Source of the DNA: Myoxocephalus aenaeus
Taxonomy: Eukaryota; Chordata; Actinopteri; Perciformes; Cottidae
Reading direction: 5' to 3'
DNA: 64,000 nt
Assembly (NCBI GenBank): GCA_038501785.1
Contig: JBAMJR010000084.1
Span: 4,788,501 to 4,852,500 of the forward strand
Shown here: positions 23,901-38,100 of the stretch, in pieces
Numbering within the stretch: the first letter of the stretch is position 1
Layout: every line of letters begins with the position of its first letter
Position numbers and translations under genes: made by a program
The notes under the pieces: generated by a model
Database searches by the model: none
What the model was told of the DNA's origin: nothing
Seen by the model: the letters and a program-made list of their open reading frames with translations, nothing else

Positions 23901-26900
23901 GCTGGATGGCTGATTGGGCCACGTCGGGGTCCCTGCTCAGACGAGCCAGGGTGACGGCGGCTTTCTGCTGAACGCGCTCACAGGCGGCGCCCTCCGATGG
24001 ACTCGGGGAGGTCGGCTTCTCTCCCAGCAGCAGCAGCAGTCGCTCTATTCCTGAAAAGAGACGGCACGCAGTCGAGATTAGCGAGGAAGGAAAACGAAAG
24101 AAAGATGAAGATGTACCCGAGATACAACAAACGGTCGTAAAAAGCAACGTATACATAAAGGGAAACACATAGAGGAACCAAACACGGCAGTTTGAAACAA
24201 ACATAAAGTTACACAAGACTCAGACACAACAAAGTGCTCAGGGGAATTAGAGAGGAGCCAGACATTACTCACAGTGCAGTGAGAGAGCGAACAGTCCAAA
24301 ACCACTCAATACAACAAAAAACACAGTCAGCTCGTCTTCAGGTGGTTATACATAATTCTCCACAAGTGCTTCGGGGCAATTGTTGGGACAAAGCCTGCAA
24401 CAAACTGACTTTGAAATACACCATGTGGATTGTAGAAGAATAAACAGGCTTGGTTATTCATCCCATGATCGCATTTTATAAATACTCTCCAGAGAGCAAG
24501 CCAGAAGATGTATTTGGAAGTGACTGAGGGACCTTAATACAGTAAAGCAAGAACTAAATGTGTGAATAAATATCAGATACCGGCACAATCAGAGGCTCTG
24601 ACACAAGGAGCCACGCTGAAAACATGTCAATCCATGTATCTTTAAAAACATAGATTCCAAGGAACATGTTATACAGCATTTAAGAGCATGAAATATAAAT
24701 AGTGCAATTAATAAATGACAAAAACATTTCAGTTGTTAAAAGATATTTGCTTATGCTCAGAGTTTGATGTTTTATTTAAGACGCTCCAGGCTACTTCAAA
24801 AATATTATCTGTTGCTGCCATCTTGAGGATTAAACAAGAATTACACCGACTTTTCTTGCCTGTATATCGACGTGTGTTTATCAGCGAGGGGTTCAATGTA
24901 TTTGTCTTTCATCCGACAGAAAAATCGAACATGAAAAATAGCATTCATGTAAAAAACATTGCTGTGAAATAGATTACCTTGGTCTTGCAGGACTTCAGGG
25001 GCACACTGCTCTAAGACGGACAGGTTGGCCAAGATTGTCACCACCTGAGATAAAAACAAAAAAAACACAGAGTTAATAAAACAGATAGTCTTATTTAACC
25101 TAAGCTGGTTCAGATATACCATACTAGTTCACTTTAACTACATTCCCAGCTAAGATCTGCCCCTACAATCACAAGCAGCTGCTTTGGTGTTTTTACTACT
25201 ACATCTGTTAGCATGCCTGCACCTGGTCTTTGGAGTAGGGCGTGTCCACTCTCTGGCGGTCCCTGCAGGCCTGCAGCAGGATGTGGATGGCGCTGAGCTG
25301 CAGGAGAATCTCACAGGCCATGCTGTCGAAGAAGGTGATGTTGGCCAAGGCTGCGGAGGCCAGGAGGAACACCTCACCACAGGAGGCGGTCTCGCACAAC
25401 TCTGAGAGAGTAAGACGTCACTCGTTCAGTACAGCGGATCAGAGGGAACACAACGACTCATGTAAGTGCAAAAGTAGTTTTTCCCAAGACAATTTGGACG
25501 CACGAGCAAATATAGAGGCCACAACAGATGTTATTGATTTAGAAATGACACAGCTGAGTAACAGGGGACAGCATGTGAATAGAAGGACTAGGTGGAGGGC
25601 AACAAGAAAAGTTAATATATACATAAATAAATAAATGGAGGATGTGATCTATTTGGGGTTGGTTGCATTTCATGCAAACTTTGCAGGATGGTTTTGGGTT
25701 AGTCCTATTTTTTAATTCTGTTTGTACACACACACACACACACACGCATGTTACCCCCTGCTTACGTTAACATTCATATTTGAGTTGTGGCATTGATTAG
25801 CTCACCGGCAGCAGGAGAGAAGTAGTGTTAATAAAGTATACTTTATTAAACAGTTCAAACTGTTTTTATAGTTTTTCTGTCATCAGGAGATCCAAACGGT
25901 ACTGATTGGTGTTGCACTCTTTTGTTGTTGTTGCTTTTTAATGATTGTAACGTGGACGTAGACCCAATGGTTTTTGGACTGCGGTTATGAAGCTGCCCAT
26001 GTTGTTTTTTTTGCAGTTTTTTAATATTTGGAGTAACAAAGAGACATTGTCTCTAGTAGCAGCAGCGACCTGTCAATCACAGTGAGCATCCCCTGCTTTA
26101 TGGTCTGTTTGACTAAATGTACATCATGCTGTATTGAAGAAGACTTGAAACTAGAGATTGAGACCATAAACTCATGTTTACAATGTTTACTGAGGGAATA
26201 AATCAAGAGAGGAGAACTTCTATATAATCTGACTTCTTTTTGCCACTATCTCCCCCTGCTGGTAAGTGGAGAGAATGCATGTTTTAAGACCCTTCCTGGT
26301 TGTTCCTTAATTTAATTGTCTTAAATCTCGATTGCCAGGTGATGTGGTAATTTTCTTTTACACTGTGATCTGTAGGTCTTTAGCTTGTTTTCAGCCTCAA
26401 ACTCACTGCTGGGTTTTAAGAAAATCCTGTTTCTCAAGACGAGCCAAAGGTCTGGGTTACATTATGAGCACATTGTCCACATCCACTCACTGATGAGCGC
26501 GGTGACGATGTCGTGCATGCTCTCCAGGAAGCTGGCGAGGTGCTGCGTGGACGTGTGGTGAGGCGAGGTGATCTGAGCCACCACCGCCGCCGCCTCGGCC
26601 CTGGCTGCTTCCACGCTGCTGTCGTCGGTCAGGATGTCCGCCAGGCACAGGATCCCGTCCACCTGCACATCGGACAACATACGGTTCAATCATTTATTAT
26701 AATCCGTTATCTTACTAGAACGCGAGCAGTCGTCAGCGTTCTAGGAATTACTCTTGTTGTTTCATTAGTCATTTACAGTCAAGGACATTCCATTTCTACC
26801 TCTACAAGAGCAGTGTTCATGCAAAACATGTTAGCCGTTAGCCTTTGACATCCTGACCATTTTGTTCCTACAAAAGGCTCATTCATGTTCACTACGACGC

Positions 26901-28114
26901 ATTACTGAATTTAACCAAATCTGAAGTCGCTGCTTGTTTGTCCAAATACAAAACTATATTAGAAACCACCGGCGGAATGGGAAAACAATCAATAAATGTC
27001 CAATATTCTTTAATTTCATGTGTAGCACAGTTTGTAGTGAATATATATTTCATAGACCGCCAGTTCACTTCACCATATTAGAAAAAGTGCTGCCAGTTTG
27101 ATAGCTACATGGGCGTTTGTCTTTAGGTTGTGGCCTAAGAAGGTCAAAGGTCAAAGCAGGGTTTGTGCAAAAAAAAAAATCATACTAAAATGTGTCTTTA
27201 TTTTATTGATGTTGACTTGAAGGGATTTTATTGAGCTGATGTAGGTATTAACTGTGTTGGTCAGGGCATATGCACACAGCTTGAGATCAAGTGCAATGCT
27301 TGGTAGAAGCTACAGCATGATGTCACTATCTGCAGTTTTACTCTCGTTGCATCAAGGACCAAACTGGAATGGCTTTGGCCGTTTTTATAGTCGTGTGTGA
27401 TGTAACGTCCTTTTTTCTATTGTCACTTAAAAATTAGCTTAAACTTGCTAAACCATGAGTAAGCTAATTTATTAAAAACTATCCAATAGTAGAGGCACGA
27501 ATCCCTTTCAGTGGGATCAGTCTGCAGGCGAAAAACTCTTACTTCACATTTCATCTCAACACTGCAAGAATGACAAAAAAAAAACATCTGCAGCATCACC
27601 GGCCAACCAAGCTGGCAGCTAAGTGTCCATGAAGGTGTCAGCTTGGCTGGAACTGGCCGCTCTGCCCGTAAAGCCATCACAATTAAAGCACTGATTTAAC
27701 GGCCAAGAGACTCGTGTATATCTGGCTGGCATCGGCCCAGAGTGTGTGCATCATCAGGTTGGAGGAGCAGCCCGGAGTTAGAGAAGAGCAGGACATTCTC
27801 TTCTGTCTAAAGAGAACTTTACTCAGGGTCGAGAGGTCATGTTTATCTCATGTCTGTGTTTGTGTTGGCTTGCGCTGGTGTGTGTGTGTGTGTGTGTACG
27901 TGGTGACGTGTTTTACCAGCCTTGTGGGGACATGAATCTGTGTATGTCTTGCGGGGACTCTGACAAAATGCACGTCCCCGTAACGTAAATCGTTAGAATT
28001 TAGGGTGAAGACTTGATTTTATGTTTAGGTTTAGGACTGGGGTTTAGGTTGTGGTTATGGCAAGTCTCCAGGAAATAAATGCAAGTCAATGTGATATCCC
28101 TAAGTGTCATACAC

Positions 28115-28159
<45 letters not shown>

Positions 28160-31100
28160 TTTCATGAATTGTTATTTGAGGCTTCAGGAAATAATGCAGC
28201 GGTAGAGCAGATATGTGTCCACTTGGGGGCAGTATTACACAGTTCATACAAACTTTACTACAGCATCTTTGCACCTGTCCACTGGAGTTCTTATCAAGTC
28301 TCCGCGTAAGTGTAGAAAATCAGCACGGGTACTATCAGTACTATCAATTGAAATTATCATAAAGTATCATGTCATAAACTGCTGGATCGTGGTTTCCATT
28401 ATGGCGATGAAGACCTAAATTGTGTCCTGGGGATAAATTCCTCACCTGAAAACATATGAAAAAATGAAGTTTTCTTTATTATTCTTTAATTTGACTGAAT
28501 CACAGTTATTATTTCTATTCATGTTTTTGATGCTCAGCCCAAAACTCCTGAAAACCAAAAAGTTTAGAGCATCCGGAGTGAGGCAAACCGTCAGAGCCAC
28601 ACCTGTCACTCGTATCTGCTGACGAGCATCAGTGCGCTGAGCTTCACAGGGCAATTCCCTATTTTGGTCTCTGTGGACGTCAGCAGCACTGTGCCATCGC
28701 GACCCACTGACGTGGAACAATCCACTCTCCAAACCCCCCACACGTCCCTACCCGCACCTCCTCCTCCTCCTCCCTAAAATAGGATATTCCCTAACTCCTC
28801 ATTTACCATACACCGGATGTATCTCATTCACTTCTCTGGCCCGACGCCAAATAACTTTTCTGTTTTCCTTCATGTCTGTGACCATAGAACAACAGTGCAA
28901 ACACCAAGTTGAATGTGTTACTTTTCTTCTCAGTTAACACAACATTAATACTTAGCAGAGAGGCAGCACTAATGAGTTAACAGTGTCTTTGTAGTTTATA
29001 TCTGTCAGTCGGTTGTTTTGATATGTAATTCACAGACTTTATTAACACAAGCATAGTAGTTTTACGTGACAAATATTCTCTTTTTATCCCGAACCCTGAA
29101 CCACTTTGTTTTGTTGCGTAAAAAAAAAAAATCAAAGTAAAGCTACTTTGGATGCTTTTATTTTGAAAAGACACTAAGAAACTGACTTGAATAGAACTGA
29201 CGCCGGAGCTTCATAGTTCGAAGCGTGGGGCCAGTATTTGACAAGTTTGGGTGTGTTCATAAAAACTGTGTATGGGAGTGGGAGTGGCTTATAACCAAAA
29301 GGTGAATGACTTCTAAACAGATTCATGTTCCAGCCTCAAACTCATGACTCATCTGCTGTAGACGGGCATCATGGCACTCAGCAGAGAGTTCCTCTTTTAT
29401 TGGTGTGGGTTAGCCCTGCCTCCAATACTTAAGCCACGCCCACTGTCTTAACTGAGCCATTTATCGTAGACACTTGTGGAAGGCATCATTGTTCCTCAGC
29501 AAAGTTTCTTTTCCTTTTGCTATGGCGATCAAGTGTTTGTGTGAATGGATGCATGTGTAGCTTCACATTTGTTTGTCCTGTTTGTCCACGATACAACATG
29601 GCCAGTGTGTGTTGCACGCAAGTGGGAATTTCCGGGTCTGAAAAGTGAAGCCAATGTGGAAGTGTCATTGACTTGCATTCTTTCTACTGGCCAGCAGGGA
29701 GCGACTCCTCGTGTTGCAAAAAGAAGTCAGATTGTATCCAAGTATTATCTCAGTAAATCTAGTTTTTAGAGTAAAATAGACCGTGAAGCACAATATGCTT
29801 GAGGGCGGGTCTACCTTATGATTGACAGGTCATTACACAACGTTGTCTAGTCGAGTAGTAGTCTGTGTTACCGTCCTCCAACCTTTACCCATTCACAGTG
29901 TTTTCAGTTCATGAAAGTAAATCGTAACATTTCGGTTGCCTGAAAATGTCAGCGTTTTGTTGCATTTAGCTCCACGCACTCGTCACCCATTCTTGCACAA
30001 AACTAAATAAAATGGCGACCGCCAAAAAGCCGAACTCGAAGCTTCAAAACCGCAGTCCACAAACCAATGGGTGAAGTCACGATGACTAAATCTGCTTCTT
30101 GTAGACAGTCTATGGTTGCACATTAATGCAATCATGTCCTATAATCTCATGATGATGTAGATCTTCACATATAATGACGTTTAAAAGTTTAAACTTTGCG
30201 TCTGACATATTTTCTGCTTCTTTGTCTATCCAGAGCAGCTGTGTTCCTAATCGATACCCTTCCCATTCACCATGTTGTGACTATACAGTGTTCCAGTTGG
30301 GGATAAAACTAAGTTGCATACATAGTACATCCATCAACGAGCAGCGCAGATGCACGCCGGCCCCTTCTCTCCATCACCCTTCAACAGTGACAGTTGTGCT
30401 TCTCAAGCCTGAGCGCTTGCTAACGTAGACTTGCCTGACAGCGTCTCTCCCGGGGACAAGGCAGCTAATCTGGGGCGGACTTTGGTTTCCCCCTGTTAAA
30501 AAAAAGAGTTTTCACACTCGGATGATTCACGCTGTCCCAGCTGCTGCGCATGTGAACGCAGACGCCGCTGTGGCATCATTATTAGCCGGATTCCGGTTAT
30601 ATTTGTCTTTCCGGACGCGCTCCATTGGCACAGGTGCGTCTGTTGTTTATTTTGGTTGAATTCCCGATAGAAGCGCAAACAAAGAAGGACGTATCGTTAG
30701 CTTTCTCTCTCTCTCCCCGTCTCGCCTTGTTTCCCTCACACTGCAAGTCATCCGGGTCTAAATGTTTGACCCGTCAGCTCAGCAGTCAAGAGGTCCCATA
30801 TAATGATCTCACCGCGGAGACACACTGCGAATCATGACTCATCTTTATTTGAGTGCGTGTACTGTATAATTCTGTCATCAGGAGAGAGGGAAAAAAATAA
30901 CACAGTACACAGAATGATGCCTATTTCCTCACCGGCTCCGATCCTAAAATTATACAGAGAGAGTTTAGTGGCGGTTCCCCTGAACCTGAACTCGGTGAAC
31001 TCGTGCATGAACATTTAATCAAGTAAATAGCTGGAGAACGCGACTGCTGCAGCCAAGAGTTTCCCCCACCCAAAAGAGTAACAATGCAGGAATATGATGA

Positions 31101-32105
31101 ATAACAAACTGCTGCCTTTTAGACGATGTAAAGCTGCCAATAAGTTATTTTGAGACATAAACATAAGTTTCTACACTGCATTTTCTAATGGAGTCTGCCG
31201 ATAGCAGAGGCTAAAAACCACTTGTGACATGCGTATCATCCTCCTGGCTTCAATCAAGGAAGTGTGATTCAAATGTAAGTAGTTAAAAACACCAGTTGCA
31301 TTATGGTTAAATGGTAATTAAACCAAATGTAGCGATATAGCGGAATAGATTTCATTTTTCTGTCACGAAACAAACACTTTTATTTCTGCATTTAACGATC
31401 CTTTATGCCACGATCACACACTTTGTTTCTGTGCAGCTCCTCCTCCTCCTCCTCCTCCTCCTGCTGCTGCTGCTTCTCATTATTCACCTGTGAAAATACA
31501 CTAAGCCTCCCAGGCGTAACACAGGCAGTGAGAGCTCGGCTGAATGTGTCCAACAGTAGACGGACTGTACTGTGCTGCTGGGAAGAGCGAGAACGACCTC
31601 CTGTCTGAGCCACGACTTCAGCTGATCAGTGTAAACATAATCTGTCTGGGCTGGAGGGAGCCAAGGTATTTTACTGGAAGTACTGTACTTAGTTGAGATT
31701 AATGTCATCTCCCTTTTCTTTCTTTCTGTGTGTGTGTGTGTGTGTTTGATGTATGTCCAAACACACATTTTGCCAATGCAAGAACATCTGGATTAGTATT
31801 TAATTGATTCTGGCCACAAAACGCAGATGAACATTAGCTTTCTGTGAATGAGTCAATTGTAATTAATTCAATTAAATGAACTTGTCCAATCAGATATCAT
31901 TATAATGTTCCAATAAATGAATGTCTGTCTCTTTTAGTTCAACATTTGGTCTACCTTGTCCAGCTGGTTGATGCCCTCCTCCACACAGCAGATGGAGGCC
32001 ACCGTCCTCAGCGCGTGAGCGTAGAGGTCTCTGAAGCGGTCCTGCCTGCAGATCTTAAACAGGACGACCACAGCTCCTTCCTGGGAAGGAAGGAAAAGTA
32101 ATTAG

Positions 32106-32143
<38 letters not shown>

Positions 32144-35100
32144 ATTAGGACAAGAAATACGGTGCTTCGTTAATCTGCACTGATGATAAATCGTGATAAA
32201 ACCGCGTCAAGCATCATTCACCGTCCGGGTCTCTATCGGCTGTGTTTTGGATGAGCTAAAGATGCTGAATCCTAATTAATCAAAGACAACAAATTGCATC
32301 TGTTTTCCTGCCACATATCCGATGGTGACTTCTGCATTACGGAACTTTTGCATGTCTAGACTCTGGAAGCGTTTGGGGGAAAGATCCTGCTGTCGGTTTA
32401 ATAAAAAAAAAAGTCTGCCGTCACTTGAGATGTTTTTCTATTAAGCACTAAATGGAAAACAATCCTTTCCCGATCCTGACCCAAGTGCTGCTGTTGCCTA
32501 AACCTAAACCACACACTGGCATCGTGGTCCATGCGCTTTCTGTTCTCAGAATCAGTAACTACCGAGTCCCTGCGGTTCATAAATCTAACACTTCATTCAG
32601 TCATCCAACGAGGCCTGTTTAAACAATCCAGGCCACGATTACATAAGACAGCAAGACGTAATTGAGAAAACAATTCGGTAATATATCAACATCATTTCTA
32701 GAGGACAGGGTTGCATATTTCTATAATGTTAATGTAAAAAACTGTTGCATATTATGCCTTTTAACAAAAGGCTGAAATGCCCATAGTTAAGAATGTCCAG
32801 CAACACCACATGATGACGCACCCAAAGGTGTGTTCTCATATGAAGATTATTGTTTTGGTTATTAGTCGAGTGGACACTGTGTTTGTTGCAATTGGTTTTC
32901 TGTACATTTTCATAAGTTAACATGAGACAAATAGGTGGTTAGATTGGGGAAAACAACCTTCAGTGAGATTTGACATTTTCACATTGGGCTCCATACCACC
33001 AAATTATTCACCATAAGTCATAATCAGCCCTTGTCTTTGAAGCACACATGATTGTTCAACATGATGGATCAATGCTCCGTGTTGGACTGTGCTGTGAGAG
33101 CCAACGGGTCCAGCAGATCTAAGCCAATAGCAGCACGCCGGTTTCAAAGAGTCCACGAGACCCGGAGTCACCGGTGGACTTGGCCGGTTTTACTCGGCGG
33201 GCCTGCCAACCACAGAACCGAGCAAATGGCTCACACAATCTATCATGTCAGATAAAAACAGCCAAAATATACATATTTCATGAATGGAAAACAGAGCTGG
33301 AAAAAAAAAAAAAAACATGATTTGCTCGCTATAATAGCTGAGACCATTCTGTTGGATTATGCTTGGTGTAAACAAACAAAAATAGCTCCTGTACTGACTA
33401 TGTCTGTACCAAAGCACCCCTCTGACAAAAAAAAAACACTTGCAGGTATTGAATTCTATTGCAGGTAGATAGAATTTCCTGGACGAAGACGGAGCCTGTA
33501 CATAACGACCACCATTATCCTAATAAGGCCATTATACTGGGCTGGCATGTCTCATATGCTGCTAAGGCCATGCTGCTGGGGCGTGGAGTGACTAATCATG
33601 CTGCCCTCCAGCCTGACCGCTTTTCCCTGTTCGCCGCCTACGCAATATTGTTCCACCGTACCTGGAAGAACCGCCAACACCAACAGACAGTTTTCAGTAA
33701 ACCTATTGGAACTCCGTAGAGACTCGCAGGCCGAATCAAGACGTGTTTGGGTTGTGGGGAAGAGGTTTTTAAACCTTTTGTTATGCTGTGACGCAAATGA
33801 TTTAACTTTCGGAATGAGTCTGTGGAGAGAATCTCCTAATGGTCCAACTCACTTTTGAGCTTTGGTTGTTTGGTTTGAACTTTTCAGGGTCTTGGGCCTT
33901 TTTCGCGATTTTACATAATTTCTTAAATTCGCCTTTTAAAGGCACTTGCATATGAGATACAGTATATACCCATGTGTTACATCAACAATTGCAGAACAAG
34001 CTCAGCTCTCTATTTAATGAGGCACCATTGTCCTAAGGCACAAGTGTAAAGTGATAATATGGCCCTAAAGATGAAAAATGTAAGCTTGATTTTTGAAATT
34101 CTTCATATCTCTTGTGAAAACATAACTTTACTCATGTGGACGGGGTTTTGGTGCTTGAAATTGGTTTACCAAAGGTCTTAGGTTCACAAAAGCAGTGGAA
34201 TATAAGAATAAAATGGTAGATAAATGTAAATAAATGTCAAAAACCAAATGTTGTATTATCGTTTTTTGTGTGGATCCTCTTAACTCTCCTGTGCAATGGG
34301 GTACGGGCCGACGCTGGCTGATGCCACCAGGCTGAGTTAAACGAACGTTTCATGGGTTATGACATTGGCAATACTGACGTTTAGGTGGCGGATATAATCG
34401 TCACCAATGAAACAGGAACTCTCCGCTGAGTGCAATGAGAGTCTACAGCAAACGTTTCATGTGTTACGGAAAGGGTGTGGCTTACATGTGGGGGCGGAGC
34501 TATGCGTCTATGTTGGCATGCAAATGTTCTCAGCTCTGGACCATTATTATGACTGAGAAATATGGAGCAAGTTAGACAAAGGACGCTTAAGTTACAACAA
34601 CTTCCTTCTTTTATGGCGAAAGACGCTTTTTCACCACCACCCGACACCAACAATGTTGCATGAAAACGCAAACGTTTATTAGCTTTTGATTGCAAGGGTC
34701 TGTAAAATTGTCGTGACCAAATTTGAAGTTGATCTGATTACAGTTTTAGGCGGAGTACAGCTCCTGTAAAAAGCTCAAAAAATTTGCTAAAATGGTACAT
34801 TTAATTCAAAATGTCTGACTTCCTGTTGGGTTTTGTGCATAACCCCCAAGATCCTTTTTAGTGTCTCCACATTGGATCTGCCTAGCAGAGATTTCATACA
34901 TGTAGGTTACATTTTTGCAATTTTGTAGGTGGCGCTAATCGGCCATTTTGTGTACCAATTAACCTGAATTATTTGGTCGTCTAATTGGATAATCTAGCTA
35001 CAATAACATCTATGTGTATATGAAGGCTTTTGAGCAATACTTTTGTTAGAGGTTGTTAGACTTGAAATAGACTCACAATTAGATGAATCTTCATAACATT

Positions 35101-38100
35101 CAGCTATCTTTCTTTATCCACTTTAAATCAGAAATGTATCACTAAACCCCCACTGACTTCCAGACAGTTCTATTCAGACAATCATCAGGTTGTAGTAGAC
35201 AACAAAAAAACAGTTTCATCTTTGCTGACTGCTTTTCCTTTTCACAGATCGTTGGTTCTTGTCTGTTGTTTATTTCCCTTCCCCATTAAACAACTTGCAG
35301 TTCTATTGTTTCCACTTCCATGAACGCATTTATCCTCACACTCGTGCCTTTTGGTACTTGCTGCACTAACATCATCATGTGAAACTTGACTACTTGTCTA
35401 AAAATGCCTCTCCATCCGTTTGTTTGCATGTGAAGGTCGACGCGGCGTGTAATTTCCTTCCATCTCATCGTTTTCTGAAGGGAACTCTGTGCTCTGGACT
35501 GTTGTGCTCGCTCAGACAACGCATGCAGCTTCCTGAGGTTGCAGGCAGTTTACGTCTTGATTTCCAAATAAAAACATTTAAGAAAAGGGTGGAGGAGGAA
35601 GCTAAATCGCTATGCTTGTCGGACCATATAAATAGGCAAAAGAAATCGAGACACCACTTGTCTATCTCGTCTCTGCGTATGTAGTTTTGATGACACGCTG
35701 CCTCTCACCAGGCCTGATTTATTGCCACGTCATGCTCATCCCCTGCTCGAGGAGCAAGGGCACACAACATGGACATTCAGATCGGTATCCATCATGACAG
35801 TAGGCAAACACTGAGACGGCAAACCCTCATGTACATCATGCAACAGTCGCTTTCTAATATTCCAGCTGCTGTTTGATTTATGAGGCGGCACATGACTCAG
35901 TGTTAAACACGGTCGGCTCATATAACATGCTTCTGTTTAGTCCTCGCAGCCCTGGGCTTCAGTATTAGTATCTGATCTGAAAATGTGATTGTCTAGCTAT
36001 GTTTTATCCCTGTGATACAAGAGAAAATAACATAGATGGTGTTGGTGGATTAAAGTAAGTATTCTTATTTTCATTTTTTACATCCTGACAGCAGTCAATA
36101 AAGGAAATGCTCTGGGGGAAAAAGATCGGTCCCGGGACTGTAATCAGCCCGTCCAATCAGAATGATCTGATTGGACGTCCTACCTGCCTTTGCTCGTCTT
36201 ACCGTGCACTCATTATTGTTCACGTTTATCGTGATAATTTGGGGGGAGTGGCTTTGGGAGGCCTGAAGCGACTTGGGGACTTTCTTACTAGATGTAGAGA
36301 CTTTTGGAGCTAGTGCTGCTCGCTACTTTCATTGGAAAACAGTTGGAAAACCCCCGGTTGAGTTTTTTGGTTTGATCATTTTGTTCATTAGCTTCCTCTC
36401 CAATGTTGCCGACCCCAGCTATAAGTGAAGCTTCAAGTCCCCACATCTTTCATTTAATAAACACTTAGCTTATGTTTGACAATCCTCAAAGTATGAATTT
36501 GTTGATTACATTCAAACAAAACCCGTGGGGAAGACTTTATGACGCGACAACATGATCTTCTTGATGTGATGTAGAAGTGTTAGCAACAAACAACGTGTTG
36601 AATGATCAGCTGCTCCCATTTTCCCCGAGGAGCTGCCACTGCCTTCACCTGCCTGGTTTCATTAAGCTGCTCAACACTGTTAAACACATCTGGTACTTCC
36701 AGCATACATACACAATGATTCACCTCTATTCATCGTGCCGCCTGCTCCTTCTACCGCACATTTAACGTACCTCCCTTCTCTCCACTCGCAGCACTCACTA
36801 AACACCGTCTGACACTGGCAGAGAGACGGAAAAGCAGGAAAATATCAGGGGCCCAAGCCAGATATTTAAACGGCTCGTTGCAGTTTTGCAAAAGTAAAGT
36901 CGGCGTGCTGCGGGAAAATCCTAATGAGCGAAGCGCTCGGCTACGAGCCAGAGGATGCGCTCTACTGTAAAGAGAGTTGTGACAGACTGACTGGTGCTAG
37001 TTCATTAGCTCAGGCGGCAGGTGGAGGACGTGTTGCATTGGGGATTCATTAGCAGCCATTGGCAGGCAGGTTTCCTTCAGACGCCTCTCTGAGGGCTCGG
37101 CCAGCGGTGCGACGGAGGGAGGTAGGAAAAAGGTGGAGCGCATCGAAAGGTAAAGCAACCTGCGTCTGTGACCAATGCTCACTCCTAATGGGAGCTGACA
37201 GTATTGATCTGACAATCTGGCAGCAACGCAGGTATGTGTGTGTGTGTGTTATTCTTTCTGTGTGTGTGTGTGGGTCATCAGGAAGAGTCTTATCAAGAGT
37301 GTCCTGGAAGCAGTCTGTTGACTAATGGCCAATTGAGGCTTGCTGTCTGGTCTGTCTTGTCTTATCTCCCAGCGAAATGGCTTTTTAGAGGCATGTATAG
37401 AGAGATAGCTGCAGGCCTGCGCGATGAACCCCGGCAAAAAGGTGGAGCTGATCATAACAGGGGTGTGTCGAGAGGGAAGCGAGGGGTGGAGATGTACAAT
37501 CAAAGAAAGAAAAGAATACATCCCGCTGCCCGACTTGCCGCTGACGTCAGGATCGCCGACCTCGCAGGTTTTTTTGCACGATGAAATGCGTCGGTTGCAG
37601 TTAACGCGTTCTCACTCCCAACTCTCCAAATACAGCAGCTTCAGACTATGATGGTCGTCTCTCAAAGAAAAGGAAGTCTTGGCCCTGATTTTGACTGGTC
37701 CTCCTGGGTGAAAGTCCTCTGTTTGTTTGACCCAACCAACCCATCTCGCTCTTAGTACTACATCAGTTGCTCTGACCTTCTAATGATGACACGGAGCGGT
37801 GACATTGGACGCTAAAGGGTGCCTTGGTGAGTTGGAATCGGTCCCCAAGGGGCAGTGGACATGTATCGCCCCCTGAGTCAGACGCGTGGCCAGAGTGGTG
37901 ATGTCATTGTCAGCGCAGGATCAAGGCGGTACAGAGTCAGTACCTTGGCGATGATGCTGCAGAGCTGAGGTCCGTCCTGGGTGAGGGACAGCAGGTTGCT
38001 GATGGCGCTGCCGATCGTGTGGACGCTGTCCGATGAGTCGATCTGCTTGATCAGGAGCTGTGAGGAAGATTGTGACGTTTCTTTACTACAGAACCAGAAA

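Larger units (their letters stand above)
26663..31954 (-). other. insc: INSC intron 6 (5,292 nt)
   Basis: It carries a TG tract (28118-28157), a TGTGGGGAC-type repeat fragment next to it, one inverted copy of a dispersed repeat at 29.64-30.11 kb, and a CTCCTC triplet run near 31437-31472. No coding exon was recognised. Confidence 0.8.
32081..37943 (-). other. insc: INSC intron 5 (5,863 nt)
   Basis: It holds a TG tract next to the acceptor side (32107-32142), a repeat-rich block from about 33.9 to 35.0 kb that includes one arm of an inverted dispersed repeat, and short TG runs at about 37230-37271. Between 32.2 and 33.9 kb and between 35.1 and 37.9 kb no gene, RNA or element was recognised. 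Confidence 0.8.
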
